A stretch of 23,099 nt of DNA from RGIG3002 sp045546775 (GTDB lineage: Bacteria > Bacillota > Clostridia > Lachnospirales > Lachnospiraceae): assembly GCA_045546775.1 (NCBI GenBank), contig JAZQDM010000040.1, forward strand, positions 1 to 23,099, read 5' to 3'. Made by a program: the position numbers and the translations under genes. Below the pieces are notes generated by a model. It worked only from the letters and a program-made list of their open reading frames with translations. It ran no database searches and was not told where the DNA came from. Shown one piece after another: positions 1 to 7,423 of this stretch. Numbering within the stretch: the first letter of the stretch is position 1; each line of letters begins with the position of its first letter.

Positions 1-1282
1 TTTCAAATTCACCGTCTTCTGTCATTGGCACACAGCCGTGATACAACAAATTTCCGTTAAAAATTTTGTATAAGCCGCCGTTTGCGTATAAAAAACGGAT
101 GTGCTTTTGCAGTTTGTCACAATTTTGGAACGAATATTTCAGTCGCTCTACCACGTCTGCTTCATCCGGCGTAAGCTGATATACATCGTCCTCACAAAGT
201 GTCGGAAAATGGGTATCTTTTAGCGCATATTCTTTGTCGTCGATACGGACTGTTCCTTTTTTTAAATCCATTTTATCAAGCAAAAGCCTGTCATCCATTC
301 CAAATTCCGGGTGTCTTTTAATCAATTGCCCTTCCAGTTTAAACTGAATGACCGAAATAGCTTTGTGCATCTTTTCATCCAGTTTTGTATCTCTTTCATC
401 GTAATTTTCTTTTCGGTAATCCACTTGGAAGCAGTCACATGCATCGTCCGCGTATTGGTGCATGGCAAGTCTTGCAAGGGGCACCAGATTGATACCGTAA
501 TTGTCTTCCAAAATACTTAAATTACCGTATTTTGCAGAAATACGGATTACCGTTGCAATACACGCCGGGCTACCGGCAGCTGCTCCCATCCAGGAAATAT
601 CATGATTGCCCCACTGAATATCTACATTGTGATACTCCATAAGGGTGTCCATTACAAGATGCGGATAGGGACCTCTGTCAAAAATATCGCCAATCACGTG
701 CAAATGATCCACTACAAGCCGACGGATGGTATCACAAAATGCCACAATCAGCTCCTGTGCACGGTTTGTGCGGATTACGTTACATATAATCTCACGATAA
801 TACGCTTCCTGATTTGTCTGATCCGGATGTCCATGCAAAAGTTCTTCCATGATGTACGCAAAGTCTTTCGGCAAAGCCTTTCTTACCTTAGAACGCGTAT
901 ATTTGGAAGACGCATTTTTGCACACACGGATAAGACGGTAAAGCATAACCGTGTACCAGTCTTCCACATCCAAATTTTCACGTTTCAAAACGCGCTCCAG
1001 CTTTTCCTTCGGATAATAAATAAGTGCCGCAATTTCCTTTTTGTCGACCTCACTTAAATTGTTCCCAAATTCTTCGTCAATCTTTCGTCTGATTGCACCG
1101 GAACCATTGCGCAGTACATGCTGAAACTGCTCATATTCCCCGTGAATGTCCGTCAAAAAATGCTCCGTGCCTTTCGGCAGACTTAAAATTGCACGCGAAT
1201 TAATGATTTCCGTAGCTGCTGCCGCAACCGTCGGATATTGATTCGACAAACTTCTTAAGTACCTGATGTCCTCTCTTTCCAT
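1..1282 (-). CDS. fbp: Fructose-1,6-bisphosphatase class III (3' end outside window)
   Basis: Gluconeogenic enzyme that hydrolyses fructose 1,6-bisphosphate to fructose 6-phosphate in the cytoplasm. The reverse-strand reading frame is open from the ATG at 1282 to the window edge (427 codons), against roughly 640-670 residues usual for the Firmicutes-type class III family, so about a third of the C-terminus is missing because the window ends. Family-typical segments seen are the N-terminal YLRSLSNQYPTVAAAATEII, then LPKGTEHFLTDIHGEYEQF and the metal-binding phosphoesterase motifs GDIFDRGPYPH and WGNHDISWMGAAAG. The start codon lies inside the 3' end of the upstream Cys-cluster gene (28-base overlap), so the two are probably co-transcribed and translationally coupled. 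This family is known for Mn dependence and control by PEP or AMP. I am confident of the family; the missing part is simply not visible. Confidence 0.95.
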   Translation of the reverse strand, partial: MEREDIRYLRSLSNQYPTVAAAATEIINSRAILSLPKGTEHFLTDIHGEYEQFQHVLRNGSGAIRRKIDEEFGNNLSEVDKKEIAALIYYPKEKLERVLKRENLDVEDWYTVMLYRLIRVCKNASSKYTRSKVRKALPKDFAYIMEELLHGHPDQTNQEAYYREIICNVIRTNRAQELIVAFCDTIRRLVVDHLHVIGDIFDRGPYPHLVMDTLMEYHNVDIQWGNHDISWMGAAAGSPACIATVIRISAKYGNLSILEDNYGINLVPLARLAMHQYADDACDCFQVDYRKENYDERDTKLDEKMHKAISVIQFKLEGQLIKRHPEFGMDDRLLLDKMDLKKGTVRIDDKEYALKDTHFPTLCEDDVYQLTPDEADVVERLKYSFQNCDKLQKHIRFLYANGGLYKIFNGNLLYHGCVPMTEDGEFE

Positions 1283-1935
1283 GCGCCCTCCCAATCCAGC
1301 AGTCTTTCTTCAAACTGCCTGTAGAAATCGGTTTCCTGTGTGTATGGCACTATAAAAAATTGTTTTATAAGCTCCACGCTGACCTGTTTTCTGAGTTCAT
1401 CGTCACCACTTGCATCAAGCATGTCCTGCAAATTCAACAAAAAATAATGCCATCTTGTAACAAATTCTTCGTACTTGGAAAGCTCCGGCGTATCCAGCCA
1501 TTTTTTTACTTTCACTTTTGTGCGGTTTTTCTTTGTGCACTCATGCACCTGTAAAAAGTAAGAAAAACTGCCATTTTCGTAAAAACGCCCCAGCGGAAAA
1601 AGCCTGCAGATTCCCGGGCGGAAGGAATGAATACTGCAACGTCCTTCTTCATTCAAAAAAGAACACTTTTCTTCTGTCGCATCCATTTTTAAATTTGGTA
1701 AAATAATCCCATCCACCACTTGCAATTCCACATATTGCGCTAAGAGTTGTTCAAAACTCATCCGCAAATTACTGCACAACCGATACACATCAAGCGGGTC
1801 AAGTACAATGGAACTTCCCATGCCACGACAACAATCCGAACATCCTTTACAATCGTCGCACCCCACTTTGACCAAATCGTTTTGTGTGTAAAATTTTCCG
1901 TCTGAGATTTCCTCCATCGCAATCTGCCTTTTCAT
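1255..1935 (-). CDS. YkgJ-type Cys-cluster protein (putative zinc/iron-chelating domain)
   Basis: Protein of the YkgJ/UPF0153 cysteine-cluster family, whose members are predicted to chelate Zn or Fe; no reaction is established. With the ATG at 1935 the product is 226 residues and has the cluster CDDCKGCSDCC (Cys26, 29, 32, 35, 36), followed by SIVLDPLDVYRLC and a second Cys-containing stretch (KCSFLNEEGRCSIHSFRP, then GICRLFPLGR), which is the usual family layout. A longer frame opens at an ATG at 1971, but the predicted transcription start is also near 1971, which would leave that codon without a leader, and the extra residues are Arg/Lys-rich and unlike relatives. I therefore prefer 1935. 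The stop overlaps the start of fbp by 28 bases, suggesting one operon. The family call is firm; the start is moderately sure. Confidence 0.85.
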   Translation of the reverse strand: MKRQIAMEEISDGKFYTQNDLVKVGCDDCKGCSDCCRGMGSSIVLDPLDVYRLCSNLRMSFEQLLAQYVELQVVDGIILPNLKMDATEEKCSFLNEEGRCSIHSFRPGICRLFPLGRFYENGSFSYFLQVHECTKKNRTKVKVKKWLDTPELSKYEEFVTRWHYFLLNLQDMLDASGDDELRKQVSVELIKQFFIVPYTQETDFYRQFEERLLDWEGAWKERTSGT

Positions 1936-1977
1936 CCTGCGTCTACGCCATCCTTTTCTTTCCGTTATCATATTTCT

Positions 1978-2006
1978 ATTTTACCACATATTCCTCATGT
2001 TGTCGT
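1978..2006 (-). promoter_or_regulatory. Promoter of the Cys-cluster gene and fbp
   Basis: On the minus strand, ACGACA (2006-2001), a 17-base spacer and TAAAAT (1983-1978) preceded by TGG, which gives an extended -10 (TGnTAAAAT). The predicted start of transcription is about 1971, which supports the 1935 ATG as the translation start. The match is to consensus only. Confidence 0.45.
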
Positions 2007-2027
2007 GCCTAACTTACTTTCGGACAC

Positions 2028-2056
2028 TTGATAACTTTTCCCAAATATTATAAGAT
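2028..2056 (+). promoter_or_regulatory. Promoter of the malic enzyme operon
   Basis: TTGATA at 2028-2033 and TAAGAT at 2051-2056 with a 17-base spacer, about 60 bases upstream of the malic enzyme ATG. It is divergent from the promoter of the Cys-cluster gene. The -10 matches only four of six consensus bases, so the call is moderate. Confidence 0.4.
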
Positions 2057-2123
2057 AAGCATTGGAAACAGCTCGCCTCACGGCAGCTCTTTTACCGGAA
2101 TGACCGAAACGGAGGATTTACTC

Positions 2124-3275
2124 ATGACAACAGCAGAAAAAGCTCTTGCTTTACATAAAGAATGGAACGGAAAATTGGAAACAGTTTCCAAATCAGCCGT
2201 AAAAAGCCGCGAAGATTTGGCGCTCGCCTATACGCCCGGCGTTGCAGAACCTTGCAAAGTAATCGCAAAAGACAAAGAAGCTGCCTATACATACACTTGG
2301 AAAGCCAACACCGTTGCTGTCGTATCGGACGGCAGTGCAGTCCTTGGTCTTGGAAACATCGGCCCCCATGCAGCTATGCCTGTTATGGAAGGGAAAGCCG
2401 TTTTGTTCAAAGAATTCGGCGGCGTCAATGCAGTGCCAATTTGCCTTGACACACAGGATACCGAAGAAATCATTAAGGCAGTAACTTACCTTGCACCCGG
2501 ATTTGGCGGTATCAACTTAGAAGACATCAGCGCACCTCGCTGTTTTGAAATTGAAGAACGTTTAAAAGCGACTTTGGATATTCCGGTTTTTCACGATGAT
2601 CAGCACGGTACTGCCATCGTTGTGCTTGCCGGAATCATCAACGGCTTAAAAGTTGTAGGCAAAGAAAAAGAAAACTGCAAAGTTGTTGTAAACGGTGCCG
2701 GAAGTGCCGGTGTTGCCATCACAAAACTGCTCCTCTCCTACGGATTTAAAAATGTAATTATGTGCGACAAAGTGGGCATTCTTTCCAAATCCACGGAAGG
2801 TTTGAACTGGATGCAGCAACAGATGACCGAAGTGACAAACCCGAATAATGAGACCGGAACACTTGCCGATGCGTTAGAAGGCGCTGATATTTTTGTCGGT
2901 GTATCTGCACCCAATATTGTGACACCGGAAATGGTTTCTTCCATGAATTCCGATTCTATCTTGTTTGCCATGGCAAACCCGGTGCCCGAAATCATGCCGG
3001 ATGAAGCCAAAAAAGCCGGTGCACGCGTTGTCGGTACAGGCCGCTCGGATTTCCCCAATCAGGTCAATAACGTAGTTGCTTTTCCGGGCATCTTCAAAGG
3101 TGCTTTGGAAGGACGTGCGACACAGATTACAAAGGAAATGAAGCTGGCTGCTGCACTTGCCATTGCAGGTCTCGTTCCGGATGACGAATTAAACGAAGAC
3201 AACATTATGCCGGAAGCATTCAATCCTTCTGTCGCAGAAGTTGTTGCAAACGCAGTAAAATCACATATTAAATAA
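2124..3275 (+). CDS. NAD(P)-dependent malic enzyme (oxaloacetate-decarboxylating)
   Basis: Catalyses oxidative decarboxylation of malate to pyruvate and CO2 with reduction of NAD(P). The frame is open from 2028, but the ATG at 2124 is chosen because GGAGG lies eight bases upstream (2111-2115) and the resulting 383 residues fit the short bacterial family. Visible features are the catalytic Tyr36 in LAYTPGV, Lys91 in MEGKAVLF, metal ligands Glu133-Asp134 in NLEDI and Asp159 in FHDDQHGT, and the Rossmann loop GAGSAG at 191-196. The C-terminal half carries the NAD-binding domain to the end. It is the first gene of a likely three-gene operon, with six bases to the radical SAM gene. Cofactor preference (NAD or NADP) cannot be told safely from the sequence. 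Confidence 0.95.
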   Translation: MTTAEKALALHKEWNGKLETVSKSAVKSREDLALAYTPGVAEPCKVIAKDKEAAYTYTWKANTVAVVSDGSAVLGLGNIGPHAAMPVMEGKAVLFKEFGGVNAVPICLDTQDTEEIIKAVTYLAPGFGGINLEDISAPRCFEIEERLKATLDIPVFHDDQHGTAIVVLAGIINGLKVVGKEKENCKVVVNGAGSAGVAITKLLLSYGFKNVIMCDKVGILSKSTEGLNWMQQQMTEVTNPNNETGTLADALEGADIFVGVSAPNIVTPEMVSSMNSDSILFAMANPVPEIMPDEAKKAGARVVGTGRSDFPNQVNNVVAFPGIFKGALEGRATQITKEMKLAAALAIAGLVPDDELNEDNIMPEAFNPSVAEVVANAVKSHIK

Positions 3276-3281
3276 TTACCT

Positions 3282-4262
3282 ATGGACACGTTAGAAAAAA
3301 GAAGAAAACAATGGCACGGAAGACGTTATTACTCTTTGGATGCCTATTGCAAAAATACATACGGACAAAAACTGCAAAAAGTGGCCATTGATGCCGGTTT
3401 TACCTGCCCCAATCGGGACGGTACCATCGATACACGAGGTTGCATTTTTTGCAGTGCCGGTGGCAGCGGCGATTTTGCCGTGCCGATAACGGATATTGCA
3501 TCGGGCTGCGACGAAGCGAATGTAATTGCCTATTTTCAGGCGTATACCAATACCTATGCGCCGGTGGAACAACTGGAGAAACTGTACCGTCAGGCATTGG
3601 ACAACAAACAGGTAGCAGGCATTTCCATTGCCACAAGACCGGATTGTCTCGGTGACGATGTTCTTTCGCTATTAGACAAGCTAAACAAAGAATACAATGT
3701 CGCTACCGATGCACATCCGGCCAAATTTATTTGGATAGAACTTGGGCTCCAAACCATGCACGAAAAAACGGCCAGCTACATCCGCAGAGGATACCCACTT
3801 AGCGTGTTTGACCGCGCTGTTGCGGCTTTGCACAAAATTGACATCCCTGTCATTGTGCATGTCATATTAGGATTGCCCGGGGAAACACCGGCACAAATGC
3901 AGGAAACTATCCACTATTTAAATGCAAAGAAAATATTTGGCATCAAACTGCAACTGCTTCATATTTTGGAACATACGGACTTGTGCACCGACTATCAAAA
4001 CGGCAAATTCGATGCTTTGACAAAAGAACAGTATATCGATTTGCTTGTTGACTGTGTCAGTCATTTAAGCGCCGACACTGTAATACACCGTCTGACCGGC
4101 GATGGACCAAAAGAAATCCTCGTAGCACCTCTTTGGAGCTGCGACAAAAGAACTGTGCTGAACACGTTTCACCACGAATTGAAATTGCGCAATCTCTGGC
4201 AGGGATCCTGCGCGGACACACATTTTTCAAAAAGGGGGATATCTAAATGCAAGAAGCATTGA
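3282..4262 (+). CDS. TIGR01212 family radical SAM protein (YhcC/YtqA-like)
   Basis: A 326-residue radical SAM protein of the YhcC/YtqA type, whose substrate is not securely known. The N-terminus WHGRRYYSLDAY and GFTCPNRDGTID are characteristic. The [4Fe-4S] ligands appear as Cys42, Cys54 and Cys57 in the family pattern C-x11-C-x2-C (TCPNRDG through GCIFC) instead of the usual CX3CX2C. Later family segments include ISIATRPDCLGDDV, WIELGLQTMHEKT and VHVILGLPGETPAQM. The ATG is the first possible start after an in-frame stop. It has no clear Shine-Dalgarno, so translation may depend on coupling to the malic enzyme gene six bases upstream. Its end overlaps the DUF4364 gene by 16 bases. The pairing with malic enzyme is positional only and gives no functional clue. 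Confidence 0.92.
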   Translation: MDTLEKRRKQWHGRRYYSLDAYCKNTYGQKLQKVAIDAGFTCPNRDGTIDTRGCIFCSAGGSGDFAVPITDIASGCDEANVIAYFQAYTNTYAPVEQLEKLYRQALDNKQVAGISIATRPDCLGDDVLSLLDKLNKEYNVATDAHPAKFIWIELGLQTMHEKTASYIRRGYPLSVFDRAVAALHKIDIPVIVHVILGLPGETPAQMQETIHYLNAKKIFGIKLQLLHILEHTDLCTDYQNGKFDALTKEQYIDLLVDCVSHLSADTVIHRLTGDGPKEILVAPLWSCDKRTVLNTFHHELKLRNLWQGSCADTHFSKRGISKCKKH

Positions 4263-4759
4263 CACTTTACAAATTAATCGTACTTTACATGCTTGACCGG
4301 GTTAACTTTCCGCTCACCAAATCGCAGGTGGCAGACTTTATTACCGGCAAAGAATATACGACTTTCCTTACGTTACAACAGGCAATCTCAGAGCTCATTG
4401 ATGCAGACCTGGTAGCAGCGGAATCCATCCGCAACCGCACCCATCTTTCCATCACAAAAGACGGACAGGAAACGCTCAGCTTTTTTGAAAACCGCATTAA
4501 CGATGCCATCAAAGCGGACATCAATACTTTTTTTGTTGAAAATGAAATGGAACTGCGCGATGAAGTTTCCGTTCTGGCCGATTACTACAAATCTACCAGC
4601 GGCGAATTTGAAGCGCATCTAATTGCGAAAGACCGAAACATCAACTTAATTGAGATTACTATGTCTGTCCCGGTGGAAGAAACAGCCGCCGCAATTTGCG
4701 ACAGCTGGCAAAAGAAAAATCAAGAGATTTATCAATATTTAATCAACGAGCTTTTTTAA
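4247..4759 (+). CDS. DUF4364 family protein
   Basis: A 170-residue protein matching in length and sequence style the DUF4364 family common in Clostridia. The N-terminal half (LTLYKLIVLYMLDRVNFPLT, then SQVADFITGKEYTTFLTLQQ and a segment rich in Leu and Ser/Thr up to about residue 80) looks like a winged-helix fold of the PadR/MarR sort. The remainder is an alpha/beta domain of unknown role. It has a strong AAAGGGGG ribosome binding site just upstream, inside the end of the radical SAM gene (16-base overlap), so coupled expression is likely. The stop codon falls inside the loop and 3' arm of the operon terminator. A regulatory role is inference from the fold; no DNA target is visible. Confidence 0.85.
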   Translation: MQEALTLYKLIVLYMLDRVNFPLTKSQVADFITGKEYTTFLTLQQAISELIDADLVAAESIRNRTHLSITKDGQETLSFFENRINDAIKADINTFFVENEMELRDEVSVLADYYKSTSGEFEAHLIAKDRNINLIEITMSVPVEETAAAICDSWQKKNQEIYQYLINELF

Positions 4760-4775
4760 GTTCGTTGATTTTTTT
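4741..4775 (+). terminator. Rho-independent terminator of the malic enzyme operon
   Basis: Arms 4741-4753 and 4758-4770 pair over 13 positions with one G-U, the loop is TTTT, and the hairpin is followed by a T-run. It overlaps the last codons and stop of the DUF4364 gene. Confidence 0.88.
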
Positions 4776-4800
4776 GTTCGTTTCTTTCCGTTGATTCGGC

Positions 4801-5217
4801 TTACTCTTTTTGGCTCATGTATGCTATGACAGCTGCAAGGCCAATGCCAAACATGACCCACTTCACAGCAGCTTCACAAAAATCAAAAAACACACCGCCC
4901 ACAAAAATGCTAATCAAGTATATGAGCGCAACAGCAAAAATAAGTATTGCCGTTGTTACGATTAATTTTTTGTTTCCCTCTGCATCTTTTACATCCTTTT
5001 CCAGCTTCTCCTGCATTTTTTTGTCTCCTTTCAACAAGTCATCCAGACTGATTTGATAAAGGTCACTCAAATGGATAATGCTGACAATGTCCGGCAAAGA
5101 TTTCCCATTTTCCCAATTTGATATCGTTTGCCTTGAAACCATAATTCTTTCGGCTACCTGTTCTTGGGTCAAACCGGCATTTATTCTCGCATTTTTTAAT
5201 TTCTTCTCAATTTCCAT
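4801..5217 (-). CDS. XRE-family transcriptional regulator with C-terminal membrane segments
   Basis: A 138-residue protein with a Cro/CI-type helix-turn-helix at residues 7-60: LKNARINAGLTQEQVAERI, then SRQTISNWENGKSLPD, the most recognisable motif of this family. A charged linker (residues 64-84) leads to two hydrophobic segments at about 85-107 (VTTAILIFAVALIYLISIFV) and 117-133, so the protein is likely held at the membrane. The frame extends upstream to 5286, but the ATG at 5217 has GAGAAGG seven bases before it and begins exactly where the HTH domain should. It stands alone on its strand. Such membrane-tailed XRE proteins are common in Clostridia and usually lack an assigned target. The HTH call is sure; the regulated genes are unknown. 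Confidence 0.9.
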   Translation of the reverse strand: MEIEKKLKNARINAGLTQEQVAERIMVSRQTISNWENGKSLPDIVSIIHLSDLYQISLDDLLKGDKKMQEKLEKDVKDAEGNKKLIVTTAILIFAVALIYLISIFVGGVFFDFCEAAVKWVMFGIGLAAVIAYMSQKE

Positions 5218-5290
5218 ATGTGCACCTTCTCTCTGAAAGGAATATACTATTTTTCTTCTGTTTTTCCCAGCAAAAGTCTTGGACATTCCC

Positions 5291-5395
5291 TAAAATTTGC
5301 TGTCAAAAAGCTTTGACATAGTCGGTAAGATGCTGTTTGGGACTCTCCGTGAACCTGAAAGTTATCTTTCTAAAGAACAAAAAATCGAATTATGA
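5291..5395 (+). pseudogene. Possible 3' remnant of a lost gene
   Basis: A short plus-strand frame runs from just after an in-frame TAA at 5291-5293 to a TGA at 5393-5395 (33 codons). It reads like the C-terminal end of a real protein (SKSFDIVGKMLFGTLREPES followed by YLSKEQKIEL). It has no ATG and no ribosome binding site in a plausible place, and its end overlaps the stop of the transglutaminase-like gene on the other strand. I do not recognise the parent family. It could equally be a chance open frame; the call rests on composition alone. Confidence 0.25.
5301..5318. repeat. Inverted repeat TGTCAAA-N4-TTTGACA
   Basis: Perfect 7-base arms at 5301-5307 and 5312-5318 with a 4-base centre, about 85-100 bases upstream of the XRE gene start. 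It has operator-like symmetry. The TTGACA on each strand lacks a -10 at proper spacing, so it is not a simple promoter. Function unknown. Confidence 0.4.
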
Positions 5396-6007
5396 ATTAT
5401 ATCCTAATTCTATCGGTAAATCATCCCAAAGTTCTGTTCTTGTCTTATAACTTTTAAACTTTTCCAAAACTTTCACATCAGGATTAGGATAAATCACAAA
5501 CCCATCCTCCTCACCTTTTTCTGCACGAATAGGAAATGCAAGTTGCTCTTTCTCTATTGAAAACTGTGCATTTACACCTTCTTTATTTCCCCTTGCATCA
5601 AGTCGAATCCATTTTTTATATTCTTTGACATACACTCCATTAAATCCGTGATATATCAAAACAGGGGCTATTTCATCATCTAAAATCACTTTCTGATAAC
5701 AAAATCCAGTTGGAATAGATTTATAACGCAATAAAGCAGCTAGCAAATGTGACTTTGCAAAACAAATTCCATGCCTTGCTTCTAACACTTCTGTCGCTGA
5801 ACAAGTTAAAATATCTTCATTTATATCTGCCGAATGTGAAATGTTATCTCTTACATATTCATACGCTCTTTTAATGTACTCTACTTCGTCGCATGTTCCT
5901 TGAGACAATACGTCTGCAAGTTGCATTATATTTTCATTTCTAAAATTAATCACATCATCTTCTTTTAAGTATTCATCTGTGTTATCTGTAAATAATATTA
6001 TGCTCAT
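5390..6007 (-). CDS. Transglutaminase-like domain protein
   Basis: A 205-residue cytoplasmic protein of the transglutaminase-like (papain-fold) superfamily. The apparent catalytic triad is Cys82 in ARHGICFAKSHLLAALLR, His120 in LIYHGFNGVYV and Asp137 in WIRLDARGN, in the right order and spacing. Residues 43-60 (EYIKRAYEYVRDNISHS) are the helix typical of the start of this domain. There is no signal peptide. GGAGGAAT lies four bases before the ATG. The C-terminal part (about 150-205) has no family match I can name. It is the last gene of a minus-strand run with DinD, a TPR-like and a TfoX-domain gene (gaps of 29-54 bases). Its DNA is AT-rich (about one-third GC in a sampled stretch), unlike the roughly half GC in the malic enzyme gene. 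Whether it is a protease, amidase or cross-linker is unknown. Confidence 0.85.
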   Translation of the reverse strand: MSIILFTDNTDEYLKEDDVINFRNENIMQLADVLSQGTCDEVEYIKRAYEYVRDNISHSADINEDILTCSATEVLEARHGICFAKSHLLAALLRYKSIPTGFCYQKVILDDEIAPVLIYHGFNGVYVKEYKKWIRLDARGNKEGVNAQFSIEKEQLAFPIRAEKGEEDGFVIYPNPDVKVLEKFKSYKTRTELWDDLPIELGYNS

Positions 6008-6036
6008 AGTAATTCCTCCACAAACTTCAAATTAAT

Positions 6037-6903
6037 CTACTCATCAAGCATCAGTTTCCCTGCTTTCGCTTTTGCCTTTAATCGAGCCATCTGCTCCTTT
6101 TCAATTTCTTGTATACTTTTATCAGGTGTCGGTAAATCCTCGGGCATAGTACCACCTATTTTTTCTATAGCACTACGCACTTCTTTTCCAACAGAATAGT
6201 GAATGGAAGTGGCTGTTTTTGCATTATCAACTTCATCCTTCCTCAGCTTTTCTTCTGTCTGCGAAATACGGAAAAGATTCGCAATCAATTCCGTACTGCC
6301 CATATAATCAAGTATTTTCTGACCAACCTCAAGATTCTTTCTTTTGTGAATATCATCAACATCTAATCCGCCATATAATCCCATATAACCTGCATTCTGG
6401 AAGATTGCAAATTCTTCATTCGTAATTACTCCAGCATTATGCGCAGTTTCCGCAAGCATTTGATTCCACTGTTTAATATCTCCACGTACAACCAAGCGCC
6501 TTCTATCTTCATCTAATTCATTGAAATGGTCTGCCACTTCTTGCCTGTATGTTTGGATTGCGAAATATGTTTGTCCTAATGCAATTACTTCTTTTCTTGG
6601 ATCACCATTTTGCACAATCAAATAGCATGCATATCTGGTTAATTCATAATCAACCATCAGCTTTGTGCCACCTTTCGGCATATTTGATGTTTTCCTGACC
6701 TCGGGAAAACATTCCTCTACACTTCTTCCACTATTTTCACAAGCTAACATTGCACGCTTTATTACTTTATGAAAGTTTTCCCATTTAGTATACTCTAATG
6801 CCGGTGCAAGTTCTCTGGCAGACCAAAACTCAGTTCCATCTGGTCTAATTTTTTTTATATCTTCAAAACGTTTATATTCTTTCGCTTTTAATTCCTTCAC
6901 CAT
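6037..6903 (-). CDS. dinD: DNA damage-inducible protein D
   Basis: A 288-residue DinD homologue with an N-terminal BRO/antirepressor-like region (residues 20-110: EFWSARELAPALEYTKWENF, then the Ser-Gly rich stretch and MPKGGTKLMVDYELTRYACY) and the conserved DinD middle part (NPR-like GDPRKEVIALGQTYFAIQTY, then HNAGVITNEEFAIFQNAGY and GLYGGLDVDDIHKRK). In E. coli DinD is SOS-induced and antagonises RecA-mediated strand exchange; the role here is inferred. The frame opens with a TTG at 6915, but GGAGGG sits five bases before the ATG at 6903, which decides the start. No SOS box of the Firmicutes LexA type (GAAC-N4-GTTC) is seen in the 46 bases upstream, so DNA-damage control is not shown. It lies in an accessory gene run. 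Confidence 0.92.
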   Translation of the reverse strand: MVKELKAKEYKRFEDIKKIRPDGTEFWSARELAPALEYTKWENFHKVIKRAMLACENSGRSVEECFPEVRKTSNMPKGGTKLMVDYELTRYACYLIVQNGDPRKEVIALGQTYFAIQTYRQEVADHFNELDEDRRRLVVRGDIKQWNQMLAETAHNAGVITNEEFAIFQNAGYMGLYGGLDVDDIHKRKNLEVGQKILDYMGSTELIANLFRISQTEEKLRKDEVDNAKTATSIHYSVGKEVRSAIEKIGGTMPEDLPTPDKSIQEIEKEQMARLKAKAKAGKLMLDE

Positions 6904-6949
6904 GAATCCCTCCAATCTTCTTTAGTATTTCACCCTTTTCACATACAAT

Positions 6950-7369
6950 CTACTTATAATTTGAATAAAACTCTTTATACTTTTTATCACACTTTCTAAA
7001 ACATCTACCGGCAGATTTCTTTTTCGCCTTTTCGAAATATTCGTAAGCTTTGTCCAAATTTCCGCATTCATATTCTACCTGAGCAGCATAGAGGTCTCTA
7101 TCTCCATTATCATATCTTTCAGGATCTGCCTTAAAAACATGAGGCATCCATTCCTTCATCATCTCTCTATTTTTTGTTCTCAGAGCTGTCTCTATCATTG
7201 ACCATGCAACTAAATAGCTTTCTTTATATCCATACTTAGGCTCAGGAATTCCCTCCCACAACTCATTTAACCTTTTAACTGCCACGTCAACATTACCATT
7301 ATTTCTTTCTAATTCTGCCTCTCCTATTTTCTGTATATAGTCCATTTGATTTTTACTTAATTCTGCCAT
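6950..7369 (-). CDS. Small TPR-like repeat protein
   Basis: A 139-residue soluble protein with helical hairpins resembling tetratricopeptide repeats: residues 13-40 (EAELERNNGNVDVAVKRLNE) and 100-125 (YECGNLDKAYEYFEKAKKKS) both show the TPR-like pattern of small and aromatic residues. A basic C-terminal tail contains Cys residues (RCFRKCDKKYKEFY). AAGGA lies nine bases upstream of the ATG. It sits between TfoX-domain and dinD genes with gaps of 54 and 46 bases, so it is probably in the same transcript. A sampled stretch is under 30 percent GC, the most AT-rich coding DNA in the window. The likely role is protein-protein contact; the partner is unknown. Confidence 0.7.
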   Translation of the reverse strand: MAELSKNQMDYIQKIGEAELERNNGNVDVAVKRLNELWEGIPEPKYGYKESYLVAWSMIETALRTKNREMMKEWMPHVFKADPERYDNGDRDLYAAQVEYECGNLDKAYEYFEKAKKKSAGRCFRKCDKKYKEFYSNYK

Positions 7370-7423
7370 TTCGTTTTGTCCTTTGTTAGTTTCCCAATTA
7401 TATGCTACTTTTAGCGCCCCACA

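Noticed and set aside
1255..1971. Upstream ATG at 1971 as start of the Cys-cluster gene
   Set aside because: It coincides with the predicted transcription start and adds a short Arg-rich extension; the ATG at 1935 suits the family better.
5301..5318. TTGACA on both strands as divergent promoters
   Set aside because: No acceptable -10 hexamer at 16-18 bases on either side.
6037..6915. TTG at 6915 as start of dinD
   Set aside because: That codon lies inside the ribosome binding site of the ATG at 6903.
6904..6949. SOS box for dinD
   Set aside because: No GAAC-N4-GTTC site was found upstream, so LexA control is not claimed.
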